Part shown: positions 34,674-46,623 of the stretch, piece after piece | Layout: every line of letters starts with the position of its first letter | How positions within the stretch are numbered: position 1 is the stretch's first letter | Assembly: GCA_036824045.1 (NCBI GenBank) | Contig: DAITAZ010000003.1 | Location: 100,159-164,158, forward strand | Length of the DNA: 64,000 nucleotides | From: DAITAZ01 sp036824045 | GTDB taxonomy: Bacteria; Pseudomonadota; Gammaproteobacteria; Burkholderiales; Rhodocyclaceae | Reading direction: 5' to 3' | Program-made: the position numbers and the translations under genes | The notes under the pieces: model-generated | Database searches by the model: none | The model's input: only the letters and a program-made list of their open reading frames with translations | Told to the model about the DNA's origin: nothing

Positions 34674-36728
34674 TCAGTCTTCCTCCTCCACGTGCTTGAA
34701 CTGCGCTGCCAGATGCTGCTGCGTTTGCGGCGCGACCGGCGCATAGTGGCTGAACTCGATGGAGTAGGAGGCACGGCCGCCCGTCAGGGACTTCAGTCTC
34801 GATTGATAGTCGTTCAGCTCGGACAAAGGGACTTCGCCACTGATTGATGCAGAGGCGAAACCCTTGGGCTGGGTGCCTGTCACCTGGCCGCGGCGCCCGG
34901 CCAGATCCGCCGTCAGATCGCCGATGTTGTCCTCAGGTGCGACGACTTCCACACTCACGATGGGTTCGAGCACGATCGGCGCCGACTTGCGGATCGCGTC
35001 CACAATGGCCTTCCGTCCCGCGGCGACAAACGCCACTTCCTTCGAATCCACCGGATGGTGCTTGCCGTCGTACACCGTCACCCGCAGGTCTTCCACCGGG
35101 AAACCGGCAATCACCCCTGCGTCCAGCGCCATGCGGACCCCTTTCTCCACCGCTGGCATGAACACGCCCGGGATGACCCCACCCTTAACCTCGTCGCGGA
35201 ATTCGTAGCCGGCGCCGCGCTCGAGGGGCTCGATGCGCAGGAACACCTCACCGAACTGACCAGCGCCGCCAGTTTGCTTCTTGTGGCGGGCATGGCCCTC
35301 GGCCGGTTTGGTGACGGTTTCCCGGTAGGGAATGCGTGGCGGGGCGGTGTCCACTTCCATCTTGTACTGCTGGGACATTTTCTCCAGCTTGGTGCGCAGG
35401 TGCAGTTCGCCCAGCCCGCGGATGACCGTTTCGTGAGTGGTGGGGTGGCGCTCCACCACAAAGCAGGGATCTTCCAGTTCCAGCTTGTGCAGCACTTCAA
35501 AGAGCCGTTGTTCGTCGCCCTTGCGCTTGGTCTCCACCGCCAGTCCCTGCATGGGTTTGGGGAAGTCCAGAGGCGTCAGGTGGATGTGGTCCTCGTCGTG
35601 GGAGTCGTGCAGCACCGAGTCGTACTCGATTTCTTCCACCTTGGCGACCGCCCCGATGTCCCCGGGCACCAGCACATCGGTTTCCACGTAATCCTTGCCA
35701 TTGAGCAGGTAGAGGTGGCCGGCCTTGAATGGGCGTTTGCCATCGCCCACATAGAGCTGGGAATCCTTGCGGACGGTGCCCTGATAGACCCGGAATACGC
35801 CCATCTTGCCGATGTAGGGGTCGATGATCACCTTGAACACGTGGGCGAGTACGTGCTTGTCCGGGGCAGCTTCGGCGCGGAATTCCTCGACGTCGGCACT
35901 GCCTGGTTCGCCTTTGTAGAAAGGAGGGGGATTGCCCTCAGTGGGGTTGGGGGCCAGTTTGGCAAAGATGTCCAGCAGTTCGCCCACGCCTGCGCCGGTG
36001 CGTGCCGAGGTGAAGCAGACGGGGATGAGATGCCCTTCACGCAGGGCTTGTTCAAACGGTGCGTGGAGCTGTTCGGGTTGCAGTTCCTGCCCCTGCTCCA
36101 GGTAGATGGCCATCAGTTCCTCGTCCACCTCCACCACCTGGTCGATCAGGGCGGAGTGGGCTTCCTTGACGCTGGAGAAGTCCGAGTCGCCATCGGGATT
36201 GAAAAAGCAGTCCACCACGTCGTGCCGGCCATGGGCGGGTAGGTTGATGGGCAGGCATTCCTTGCCGAAGATCTGCTGGACCTGATCGAGCAGCGCGGGC
36301 AGGTCCACGTTGTCGGCATCGATCTTGTTGACCACCACCATCCGGCACAACCCACGGCTGGCAGCCCATTTCATCATCCGCTCGGTGGAAAGCTCGATCC
36401 CGGCCTGGGCGTTGATCACGATGGCCGCGGTCTCGACGGCGGCCAGCGCTTCGATGGCCTGACCGGAGAAATCCGGGTATCCCGGGGTGTCGATCAGATG
36501 GATGCGGTCGTTGAGGTATTCGAAGTTGACCAGGGCGGAGTTGAGCGAGTGGCCGTGGGTTTTCTCCTGGGGGTCGTAGTCGCAAACCGTATTGCCCTTT
36601 TCCACCGTTCCTTGGGTCTTGATGGCCCCGGCCTTGAAGAGCAACGCCTCGGCCAGCGTGGTCTTGCCCGAGGCGCCATGCCCGACCAGGGCGATGGTTC
36701 GGATCCGGTCGGTTGTGATTGCAGCCAT
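34674..36728 (-). CDS. Elongation factor G-like GTPase
   Basis: A 684-residue translational GTPase of the EF-G-like (EF-G2/FusA2) group. The G1 motif is GHGASGKTT (residues 16-24) in place of AHIDAGKTT of canonical EF-G. DTPGYPDFSG (G3) and VNKIDADN (G4) follow, then EF-G domains II-V with GQFGEVFLRIEP and GVIPGVFMPAVEKG. The strong ribosome site GGAGGG before ATG 36728 decides the start. It is not in the str operon and no ribosomal genes are near. Such paralogues are usually poor translocases with roles in ribosome splitting or unknown steps; the function here is not decided by sequence. Confidence 0.88.
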   Translation of the reverse strand: MAAITTDRIRTIALVGHGASGKTTLAEALLFKAGAIKTQGTVEKGNTVCDYDPQEKTHGHSLNSALVNFEYLNDRIHLIDTPGYPDFSGQAIEALAAVETAAIVINAQAGIELSTERMMKWAASRGLCRMVVVNKIDADNVDLPALLDQVQQIFGKECLPINLPAHGRHDVVDCFFNPDGDSDFSSVKEAHSALIDQVVEVDEELMAIYLEQGQELQPEQLHAPFEQALREGHLIPVCFTSARTGAGVGELLDIFAKLAPNPTEGNPPPFYKGEPGSADVEEFRAEAAPDKHVLAHVFKVIIDPYIGKMGVFRVYQGTVRKDSQLYVGDGKRPFKAGHLYLLNGKDYVETDVLVPGDIGAVAKVEEIEYDSVLHDSHDEDHIHLTPLDFPKPMQGLAVETKRKGDEQRLFEVLHKLELEDPCFVVERHPTTHETVIRGLGELHLRTKLEKMSQQYKMEVDTAPPRIPYRETVTKPAEGHARHKKQTGGAGQFGEVFLRIEPLERGAGYEFRDEVKGGVIPGVFMPAVEKGVRMALDAGVIAGFPVEDLRVTVYDGKHHPVDSKEVAFVAAGRKAIVDAIRKSAPIVLEPIVSVEVVAPEDNIGDLTADLAGRRGQVTGTQPKGFASASISGEVPLSELNDYQSRLKSLTGGRASYSIEFSHYAPVAPQTQQHLAAQFKHVEEED

Positions 36729-36894
36729 GTGTCCCTCCCTTATTGCAGTTGCAGAGTATCGGGAAGGATGCGCCTTTCCAGGATGCATGGGAAGTGCGCT
36801 GGATCAAAGGTTGTGCGACTGGCGGCGGGAAAGTTGGTGTTCGCTACGCTGGGCTCCGGTGACGCAAGCCCGCAAGGCGGTGGAGCCGAAGTGG

Positions 36895-38265
36895 TCAGGC
36901 GAGGGGCACCGGGGTTTCCTCCAGCCGGCGCAGCAGCGTCTGGCGGACCATGTGCACGTGTTCGCGCAGGGTATAAACGTCGTTGGCGAAGGCGACCGGG
37001 GTGGCGAGCCGGTGGGCGGCTTCCTCGATCCGGTCCAGCTCAGCCAGCCATTCCTGGCGGGTTTTCGCGGTCGGGTCCTGCTGGGCTTGATACTCCAGCA
37101 GTTTCAGCTCGCCGTAGTAGCGGAATACGCGGGAGCGCACGCGCCAGGCATAGATGCCCGGGGCGATCTTGATCAGCGGGAGCAGGATGGCCACGATGGG
37201 CACGAGCAGCACGATCATGCGGTCGATGAGCGTGGCGGCCCAGAAGGGCAGGTAGCGTTGCAGGAAGGGCTTGCCATTGCGATAGTAGCGCTCGGCCTCC
37301 CGGGAGAGCGGGATATCGGTGCCCTTGGCGTTGGGGAATTCGCCAGCCTTCTGGAATACCTCCGCATCGCCGTGGATCTCGTGCGCGGCCTGCAGTAGCA
37401 AATCGCCGAGGGCGGGGTGGAGATCCTCCCGCGCCACGAGCTGGGCCGTGGGGGCCACCAGGGCGATGTCCCGCTCCGGGAGATTGCGCTCCAGGTCGAT
37501 CGTGCCGCGGGGCAGGGTGACCACCCGCAGGTAGGGAAGCCGCCGGGCGTAGGCCTCCGCCTGGGAGAAATGCATCAAACGCGCGCCGGGGGTGTAGAGC
37601 AGCGTCCACACGGCCGCCGAGCGCATGGCGCCGACGGCAAAGACGGCGTCCACTTCGCCCTTCGCCAGGGCCGCGGCTGCGGCCAGGCCACCCAATGGCA
37701 ACAGGGTGCTCGGGCCGGTCTGCAGACCGTGAGATTCGAGCAGGGTGAGGGCGAGCTTGCGGGTGCCGCTGCCCTCGGCGCCAATGGCCAGACGCTTGCC
37801 CTTGAGTGCGTCCAGGGTGTCCAGGGCCCGGCCGCGGGTGAACACCCAGAGTGGCTCCGGGTACAAGGTGCCGAGGGCTGCAAGACCCGAGCCATCGTCC
37901 AGGGTGGCGGTGCCGCTTTGCAGGAAGGCCGCGTCCACGCCGCTGTCCGGGTCATTCAGGCGCTTGAGGTTGTCGATGGAGCCGGCGGTGGGACGCAACG
38001 TCACCTCCACCCCTTCCTTGGCCAGTTCGTCCCGGTAGCGGGCCCCGTGCATGTGGTAGGCGCCTTCGGGGGAGCCGGTGGCCAGTACCAGATGCCGGGG
38101 CGGCGCCGGTCGCACGAATTGCCAGGCGCCCCAGAAGCCGGCTGCCACAAGCACGAGCATCGGAATGCCGATGAACAACAGATCCCGCAGCGTCATGCTG
38201 AACAGGCGGCGAAAGAGGGCGCGGGCAGGCTGGGTCACGGTGGGGTTCTCCGGGCTGAGGGGCAT
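36895..38265 (-). CDS. TAXI-family TRAP-type solute-binding protein, membrane-anchored
   Basis: A 456-residue protein. An N-terminal transmembrane anchor (about 27-50) precedes a TAXI-family periplasmic binding domain (about 57-325) with HLVLATGSPEGAYHMHGARYRDEL and LKGKRLAIGAEGSGTRKLA. Two further hydrophobic stretches follow (about 338-372), and the C-terminal cytoplasmic tail (RTRQEW-type, helix-rich) contains the HVHMVRQTLLRRLEE segment. The membrane anchoring at both ends is unlike a free TRAP receptor, and no TRAP permease genes adjoin, so a sensory or scaffold role is as likely as transport. Transcribed toward the EF-G-like gene; the 166 bases between them hold nothing I recognise. Confidence 0.85.
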   Translation of the reverse strand: MPLSPENPTVTQPARALFRRLFSMTLRDLLFIGIPMLVLVAAGFWGAWQFVRPAPPRHLVLATGSPEGAYHMHGARYRDELAKEGVEVTLRPTAGSIDNLKRLNDPDSGVDAAFLQSGTATLDDGSGLAALGTLYPEPLWVFTRGRALDTLDALKGKRLAIGAEGSGTRKLALTLLESHGLQTGPSTLLPLGGLAAAAALAKGEVDAVFAVGAMRSAAVWTLLYTPGARLMHFSQAEAYARRLPYLRVVTLPRGTIDLERNLPERDIALVAPTAQLVAREDLHPALGDLLLQAAHEIHGDAEVFQKAGEFPNAKGTDIPLSREAERYYRNGKPFLQRYLPFWAATLIDRMIVLLVPIVAILLPLIKIAPGIYAWRVRSRVFRYYGELKLLEYQAQQDPTAKTRQEWLAELDRIEEAAHRLATPVAFANDVYTLREHVHMVRQTLLRRLEETPVPLA

Positions 38266-38290
38266 ATTCTACGGCGTGGCGGCGGCCCTG

Positions 38291-41200
38291 CTAGCCGCTG
38301 ACCCGTATCCGGCTGGCGCCACCGGGCCCGCGCAGCACCTCGATCCGCGCGCCGATGCGCTCGGTCAGTTCCTGCACGTGGGAGATGATGCCCACCTTGC
38401 GCCCCTGCGCCTGCAGGCGGTCCAGGGCATCCACCGCCACGCGCAGGGTTTCCGGGTCAAGGCTGCCGAAGCCTTCGTCGATGAACAGGGATTCCACCCG
38501 CACCCGGTGTGCGGAGAGCGAGGCCAGGGCCAGGGCCAGGGCCAGGGAAAGGAGAAAGCTTTCGCCGCCGGAAAGCGAATGGACCGAGCGGCGCTCGTCT
38601 CCCATGTCCTGATCCACGACCAGCAGCGCCAGGCTCTCGGGCACCCGCTCCAGGCGGTAGCGGCGTGCCAGATGGGCCAGGTGGTGGTTGGCGTAATTCA
38701 GTAGCACGTCCAGGGTGATCTGCTGCGCGTAGTTGCGGAATTTCTTGCCATCGGCCGAGCCGATCAACTCGTTCATTCGTGCCCACAAGATCTGGCGGGC
38801 CTGCTGGCGGGTGAATGCTTCGCCGAGGGCGGCCAGGGCGTTCCGGCTGAGGTCATCCTGGTGCAGGCGTAACGCGGCTTCGTTCTCGCGCAGGCGAGCG
38901 GCATCGGCGGTTGCGCGGTTGGCGGTGAGTGCCTCGGCCAAACGCTGGGGGGCGTCCGCAGCCAGATCGTCCGCCATTGGCGGAGTGAGGGCGAGGCAAT
39001 GTTTCTGCCGTTCTTCGAGGACGCTTGCAGCGCGGGTGACCGTGGCATCCAGGGCTTGCAGCGCGAGGCGCTCCTGTTGCAGCCAATCCGGCCCGTGGCT
39101 GAGGAGGCCGGCCAAGGTCTCGCGGTTGCCGATGGCCGGGTGGTTTGCCAACCACTGGTCGAGCCGGGCCTGGGCATCGGCGTGCTGCTGCCGGCAGTCG
39201 GAGAGGGCGACCTCGGCCCGGGTCAGGTTTTCTTCCGCCCGGGTGCGGGCAAGGGCGGCCTCCGTGCTGGCGGCTTGGGCGAGATCCAGTTCGATTTCGG
39301 CTTGGCGCAGGGCGCTTTCCAATGCCTGTCTGTAAACCTCGACCGTGGCGCCGCCCAGTAGCGCTTGCCTGCGGGTCCGGACCTCGTTCAACTGGGTGTC
39401 GACAGCCTGGAACTGGCCTTGGGCCCCAGCGGCGTTTGACTGCGACTGGGTGAGCACAGCCGCCAGGGCTTCCACGCGGTGGGCGTGGAGCGCGAGTTGC
39501 TGAGCCAGCCGCTGGCCGGTGTGCTGGTGGGTCAGCCAGGCGGAGGCCAGTTGCGTGCAGAGGGCACGAATACCGGGCGGGTCTGCCCGCCAGCGTTCGA
39601 GCCAGTTGCCTCCGCAGGCCCGGGCCAGGGGGCTTTCCAGCTGATGCAGCAGCGGTGCGAGTGCGTCGGCAGCCCGGGCTGCGAGGGCAGTCTGGTGGTC
39701 CTGGGCCTGCTGCGTGGCGAGGAGTTCCGCCTCTGCCTTGCGGAGTGCGGTTTCAGCTTGGCGGGCGCCTTCACTCGCGTGCCGCCAGTGGTTGTTGGCC
39801 TGATCCAGGGCTTGCCGGGCTTGGTTCTGGGCGTGTTCCTCGGCCGTGAGCGCTTCCAGCGCTTCGCGCTGGGTGGCGATCCGGGCGTTCAGCCATGCTT
39901 GGCGTTGCGCGCCGGGCAGGGGGGAGAGGGCGGAGGCCAGGGGAGATTCAGCCAGCCGGGAGGCGCAGCGGGCATGGATGGATTCGGTTTCGATCAATTC
40001 CGTCCGGGTTTTGCGCATCTGCGCCTGAAGGGCTTCGAGCTTGGCGACTTCGCCCGCTTCTTCCCGGCTCAGGGTGTTGCCGGTGGTTTCAGCGGCACTG
40101 TGTTCGGCCTCCAGTTGTTGCAGGAGCTGTCGCAAGTGGGGCGCTGCGTCGTGGCCGTAGGGGTGTTCGAGCGCGCCGCACACCGGGCAGGCTGCGTCGG
40201 GCGCAAGCTGGGCGCGCAGGGCTTCCGCTTGATCCCCACAAGCGGCGCGGGCCAGATGCAGGGCACGGGCAGCCTGTTGTTGCCGGGCCTGGGCGGCGGA
40301 CAGGGTGTTGCCCAGCGTTTGCAGATGCGCCCTGCACCCCTGGGCCTCCTGTTCGCCTTGCTGCAACGCCGCGGTCAGCCGCTGGATGAGCGCCTCCTGG
40401 GTGTCCAGTTCGCGCTGGTGGCTTTCCGCGTCGATGGCGATCCGCAGCGCGTCGTTGAGCTGGCGCCTGCGGTTGGCAAGGCTCGCCGGATCGAAACTTT
40501 GCCAGCCCGCCAAGGCGTGCTGCGCGGCGGTGTGCCGTTGGTCCAGCAGGGAGGTGGCTTGGTGCAGGGCGACCCGGTGTTCTGCCACGGCTGCCTGGTG
40601 CCGGGTGAGCCGGTTGCCCAAGGTGGTTTGCTCCCGGATGGCGGTCTGCTGTTCCGCCAGACGCCGGGCGGCTTCGTCCAGCTTGGATTCCCATTGCAGA
40701 GCGGGGTCCGCCAGGGGCTCAAGGTGTTGGTGAAGGGCGAGCCACTCCTCCGCCGCGCTCAGATCGGCCCGGGTGCCGGCAAGCCGGAGGGCGGCCTCGT
40801 CGTAGGCGGTTTGGGCGTGGGCCAGCACGGTGTGGGCCTCGTCGGCCTGGTGCCGGGTTTGGTCGTGCTGCTGCCGTAGTGCTCCCAGGCGGGTGTCGAG
40901 TTCCCGGGCCTGATCAAGGGCTGGCTGCGCCGCACTGCGGCTGCGACGGGCGTGCTCCAGGGCTGTTTGCGCGCGCTGCTGTGTGTGCCGGGTGACTTCT
41001 TCCCGCTCGACGGCCGCGCGGTGAACGGCACGGGCTTGCAGGAGGGATTCCTCCTGAGTGGGGATCAGGGCCGCGAGGCGCAGGCATTCGGCGTGCGCCG
41101 GGCCGGCGGCCTGCGCTTCTTCAGCCCGGGCAAGCCGGTCGCGCCGAGGTTGCGCGGCGGCCCGCTCATCCTGCGCCTGCTGTAGTACGGACTGCGCCTG

Positions 41201-42034
41201 GGAAGCTTGCGCCTGGGCTTGCAGCCAGTGTTCGCGGGTACGCTGGCGGGTGGCGAGGGCGTCGCGCTCGTCGTCGAGCGTGCGGATGTCCGCGCGGGCC
41301 GCTTGCTGGCGGGCTTGCAACTCGGCCCGGGCTTCGTCGGCAAGCGGTTGCTGGTCGGCCATGCGGGCTTGGATCTGCTCCAGCGCTTCGCGTTCGGTCC
41401 GCGCACGCTCGAAGGCCTTGCGAGATATCTGCTCGAACAGGTCGGTGCCGGTAAGGGTTTGCAGCAGGCTGGCGCGCTCGTCATCGGCGGCCTTGAGAAA
41501 GGCGTGAAACTCGTTCTGGGCCAGCAGAACAGCCCGGGTGAATTGCTCGAAACTGAGACCGATCCGCTGCTCGATGGCCTCCCTGACCTCCCCTTTAAGC
41601 TTGCCGCCAACGGGGGATTGGTCTGGCAGGACATGGAGCGACACTTCCGCCTGCTGCATCCGGCCCCGGGGTTTGCCGCCCGCCCGGCGCACCCCCCAGC
41701 GGGCCCGGTAGGTCAGGTGGTCGTTGCCCACGAAGTCCACCTCGGCGTAGGCCTCGCCCGCGCCCCGGCGCAACAGGTTGCGGGGGTCCTGGGGGCTGAG
41801 CGTGTCGCTGCCCACGTCCGGGAGGTTGATGCCCCGGCCGGAGGCGCGGGCCAGCCTGGGTGTGTGGTGGTAGAGGGCAAGACACAGGGCATCCAGCAGT
41901 GTGCTCTTGCCCGCCCCGGTGGGGCCGCTGATGGCAAAGAGCCCGGCCCGGGCAAGGGGGGCGCAGGTGAAGTCCACCTCGAAGGCGCCGTGCAGCGAGG
42001 CCAGGTTGCGGCCGCGGATGGCGAGTACCCTCAT
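38291..42034 (-). CDS. sbcC: SbcC, exonuclease complex ATPase subunit
   Basis: A 1247-residue SMC-like ATPase that partners with the nuclease SbcD to cut DNA hairpins and protein-blocked ends. Walker A GPTGAGKSTLLDAL lies near residue 37. Two long coiled coils very rich in Ala, Gln, Arg and Glu flank the zinc hook CPVC (Cys616, Cys619), where two SbcC molecules join. The C-terminal half-ATPase has the signature LSGGESFLLSLALALALASL and Walker B LFIDEGFGSLD. Its ATG (42034) overlaps the sbcD stop as ATGA, so translation is coupled. Confidence 0.95.
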   Translation of the reverse strand: MRVLAIRGRNLASLHGAFEVDFTCAPLARAGLFAISGPTGAGKSTLLDALCLALYHHTPRLARASGRGINLPDVGSDTLSPQDPRNLLRRGAGEAYAEVDFVGNDHLTYRARWGVRRAGGKPRGRMQQAEVSLHVLPDQSPVGGKLKGEVREAIEQRIGLSFEQFTRAVLLAQNEFHAFLKAADDERASLLQTLTGTDLFEQISRKAFERARTEREALEQIQARMADQQPLADEARAELQARQQAARADIRTLDDERDALATRQRTREHWLQAQAQASQAQSVLQQAQDERAAAQPRRDRLARAEEAQAAGPAHAECLRLAALIPTQEESLLQARAVHRAAVEREEVTRHTQQRAQTALEHARRSRSAAQPALDQARELDTRLGALRQQHDQTRHQADEAHTVLAHAQTAYDEAALRLAGTRADLSAAEEWLALHQHLEPLADPALQWESKLDEAARRLAEQQTAIREQTTLGNRLTRHQAAVAEHRVALHQATSLLDQRHTAAQHALAGWQSFDPASLANRRRQLNDALRIAIDAESHQRELDTQEALIQRLTAALQQGEQEAQGCRAHLQTLGNTLSAAQARQQQAARALHLARAACGDQAEALRAQLAPDAACPVCGALEHPYGHDAAPHLRQLLQQLEAEHSAAETTGNTLSREEAGEVAKLEALQAQMRKTRTELIETESIHARCASRLAESPLASALSPLPGAQRQAWLNARIATQREALEALTAEEHAQNQARQALDQANNHWRHASEGARQAETALRKAEAELLATQQAQDHQTALAARAADALAPLLHQLESPLARACGGNWLERWRADPPGIRALCTQLASAWLTHQHTGQRLAQQLALHAHRVEALAAVLTQSQSNAAGAQGQFQAVDTQLNEVRTRRQALLGGATVEVYRQALESALRQAEIELDLAQAASTEAALARTRAEENLTRAEVALSDCRQQHADAQARLDQWLANHPAIGNRETLAGLLSHGPDWLQQERLALQALDATVTRAASVLEERQKHCLALTPPMADDLAADAPQRLAEALTANRATADAARLRENEAALRLHQDDLSRNALAALGEAFTRQQARQILWARMNELIGSADGKKFRNYAQQITLDVLLNYANHHLAHLARRYRLERVPESLALLVVDQDMGDERRSVHSLSGGESFLLSLALALALASLSAHRVRVESLFIDEGFGSLDPETLRVAVDALDRLQAQGRKVGIISHVQELTERIGARIEVLRGPGGASRIRVSG

Positions 42035-43293
42035 GCCGCGTCCCCCCCCATTTGCCCGGCCGCGTCCAGCAGCTCGGCAAAGGCCGCGCCCAGATCCGGG
42101 GGCGGGGCCTCGCCATAGCGCTGCTGGTAGAGCTGGGCAAAAATCTCGGCGGGAGCCAGTTGCTGGAGTTCGTCGGTGCCCAGATGCGTGGGGGGGGCCG
42201 TACCTTCGCTCCGGGCGGTGCGGGTGTCGATGCGCGCCAGACGTACAGGCTTGCCGGCCAGCACGGCCTCAATCTGGGCACGCAGATTGGGCTCCGGAGC
42301 GGAGAGCAGCACCCGGACTTCCAGGTAGGCTTCCATCCCGGCGGGGGCTGCAGGCCAGGGTTCGTTTTCCAGTCGGGCCAGCACTTCAGACAGCGGCGCG
42401 TGACGGGTTGGCACCCGCAGGAGTTGCACTGGCCGGGGTACAGGCAGGGCCGTCGCGCCGAGCAGGGACGCCCCCTCCAAATCCACCCGCAACACCTGAT
42501 GGGGATAGCCAATCTCGGAGAAGGAGAGGGGCAGCGGGCTGCCGCTGTAGCGTATGCCTTCGCCCGGCGTCTGGGCTTTATGCAAGTGCCCCAAGGCGGC
42601 GTAGGCGATGGCCGGGTCGAAAAGTCCTGCGGGCAGGGCCTCGGCGCTGCCGATTACCAGCGGACGCTCGGATTCCAGCGACATTTGCCCCCCCGCCAGC
42701 AGGCAATGCCCCATCGCCACCAGCGCCTGGCCCGGGCGGCGGCGGGCCAGGGCGGCGGCCAGGGCACCCGCGTAGAGGCGGGCAACCCCGCCGGCGTAGG
42801 CGTTTTCGGCAGCGGGGTCGGGCACCGTGGGCAGATCTCCCGGCCGCAGGAAGGGGATGGCCAGGCACCAGGCCGCCACCTCACCCTGATGGTTCTTGAG
42901 GGGCACAACCAAGCGGGAATAGTCCACTTCGCCGGTGGCGCTCCGTTGCACCTGACCGACCACCACCGCGTCCAGCAAGGCGAGGAATGGCGAGGGTGCT
43001 TCCAGCCGGCCCGGTGAATCGTGGTTGCCCGCGATCACCACCACGTTCAGGTGAGGCACCCGTGCCCGCGCCGCCGTCAGAAAACGATAGAACTGCTGCT
43101 GGCTCGCGGCCGAGGGATTGGCGGTGTCGAACACGTCGCCCGCCACCAGCAGCGCATCCACGTTTTCCTGCACCAGGGTATCCAGCAACCAGGTGAGGAA
43201 AGCCTCGTGCTCCAACTGCCGGTCAAATCCATGGAAGCTCTGACCCAGGTGCCAGTCGGCAGTGTGAAGGAGGCGGAGCGAGATGGCAGGCAT
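42031..43293 (-). CDS. sbcD: SbcD, exonuclease complex nuclease subunit
   Basis: A 420-residue Mre11-type Mn2+ nuclease acting with SbcC. Phosphodiesterase motifs are HTADWHLGQ (I), AGDVFDTANP (II), GNHDSPGR (III), then MGHCLL and ALGHLHKAQ (IV, V). A C-terminal capping and SbcC-binding region follows. ATG 43293 is the natural start; the frame opens at TTG 43329 upstream. The gene leads the sbcD-sbcC pair. The 258 bases between it and tRNA-Thr contain the tRNA terminator and otherwise no recognisable element. Confidence 0.94.
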   Translation of the reverse strand: MPAISLRLLHTADWHLGQSFHGFDRQLEHEAFLTWLLDTLVQENVDALLVAGDVFDTANPSAASQQQFYRFLTAARARVPHLNVVVIAGNHDSPGRLEAPSPFLALLDAVVVGQVQRSATGEVDYSRLVVPLKNHQGEVAAWCLAIPFLRPGDLPTVPDPAAENAYAGGVARLYAGALAAALARRRPGQALVAMGHCLLAGGQMSLESERPLVIGSAEALPAGLFDPAIAYAALGHLHKAQTPGEGIRYSGSPLPLSFSEIGYPHQVLRVDLEGASLLGATALPVPRPVQLLRVPTRHAPLSEVLARLENEPWPAAPAGMEAYLEVRVLLSAPEPNLRAQIEAVLAGKPVRLARIDTRTARSEGTAPPTHLGTDELQQLAPAEIFAQLYQQRYGEAPPPDLGAAFAELLDAAGQMGGDAA

Positions 43294-43512
43294 GGCGATA
43301 GCGGATGAATGCCGGGACGCAAGGGCCAACGATCAATGGCGGGGCGCAATCGGGGGCGGGGGACTACAGTCCGGGTTCGGCGGGAAAAGATGATACGTCA
43401 TACGACCCGGCCGCGGCGGTTTGATGCGGTGGTGCGCCGACTTGACCTCCTTGGCCGATCAGTCAATCGACGCACCGGGTGCCGCCGGGGGCCCCTTGCG
43501 GCCGAAAAGTAA

Positions 43513-43542
43513 AAAGGGCCTGCATCGAATGTGCAGGCCCTT
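43513..43542 (-). terminator. Intrinsic terminator of tRNA-Thr
   Basis: Arms GGGCCTGCA (43516-43524) and TGCAGGCCC (43532-43540) form a strong hairpin 10 bases past the tRNA 3' end on the minus strand, followed there by TTTTT. Confidence 0.9.
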
Positions 43543-43551
43543 GGGAAAACC

Positions 43552-43627
<76 letters not shown>

Positions 43628-43715
43628 AAGGAGGCGGGAGTATATCAGCAGCGGCTGAGGTTTTTCCAGCCCACTGGCGGGAGGAGCGGATGTGCTTGCG
43701 CTATGCCTGCACGCC

Positions 43716-46550
<2,835 letters not shown>

Positions 46551-46579
46551 AGGGGCTTGAGCAGGCGGGCAAGGGCAAT

Positions 46580-46595
46580 CTGTTACTATAAATAG
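46580..46595. promoter_or_regulatory. Candidate degenerate SOS box between uvrA and the MFS gene
   Basis: CTGT-TACTATAA-ATAG differs from the CTGT-N8-ACAG operator at one base. It sits 30 bases upstream of the uvrA start, in the only intergenic space shared with the divergent MFS-ssb genes. uvrA is an SOS gene in many bacteria, which makes the site plausible, but it is weaker than the lexA box. Confidence 0.45.
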
Positions 46596-46623
46596 TTCGT
46601 GTTACCTGAGCCAAGCTGATCTG

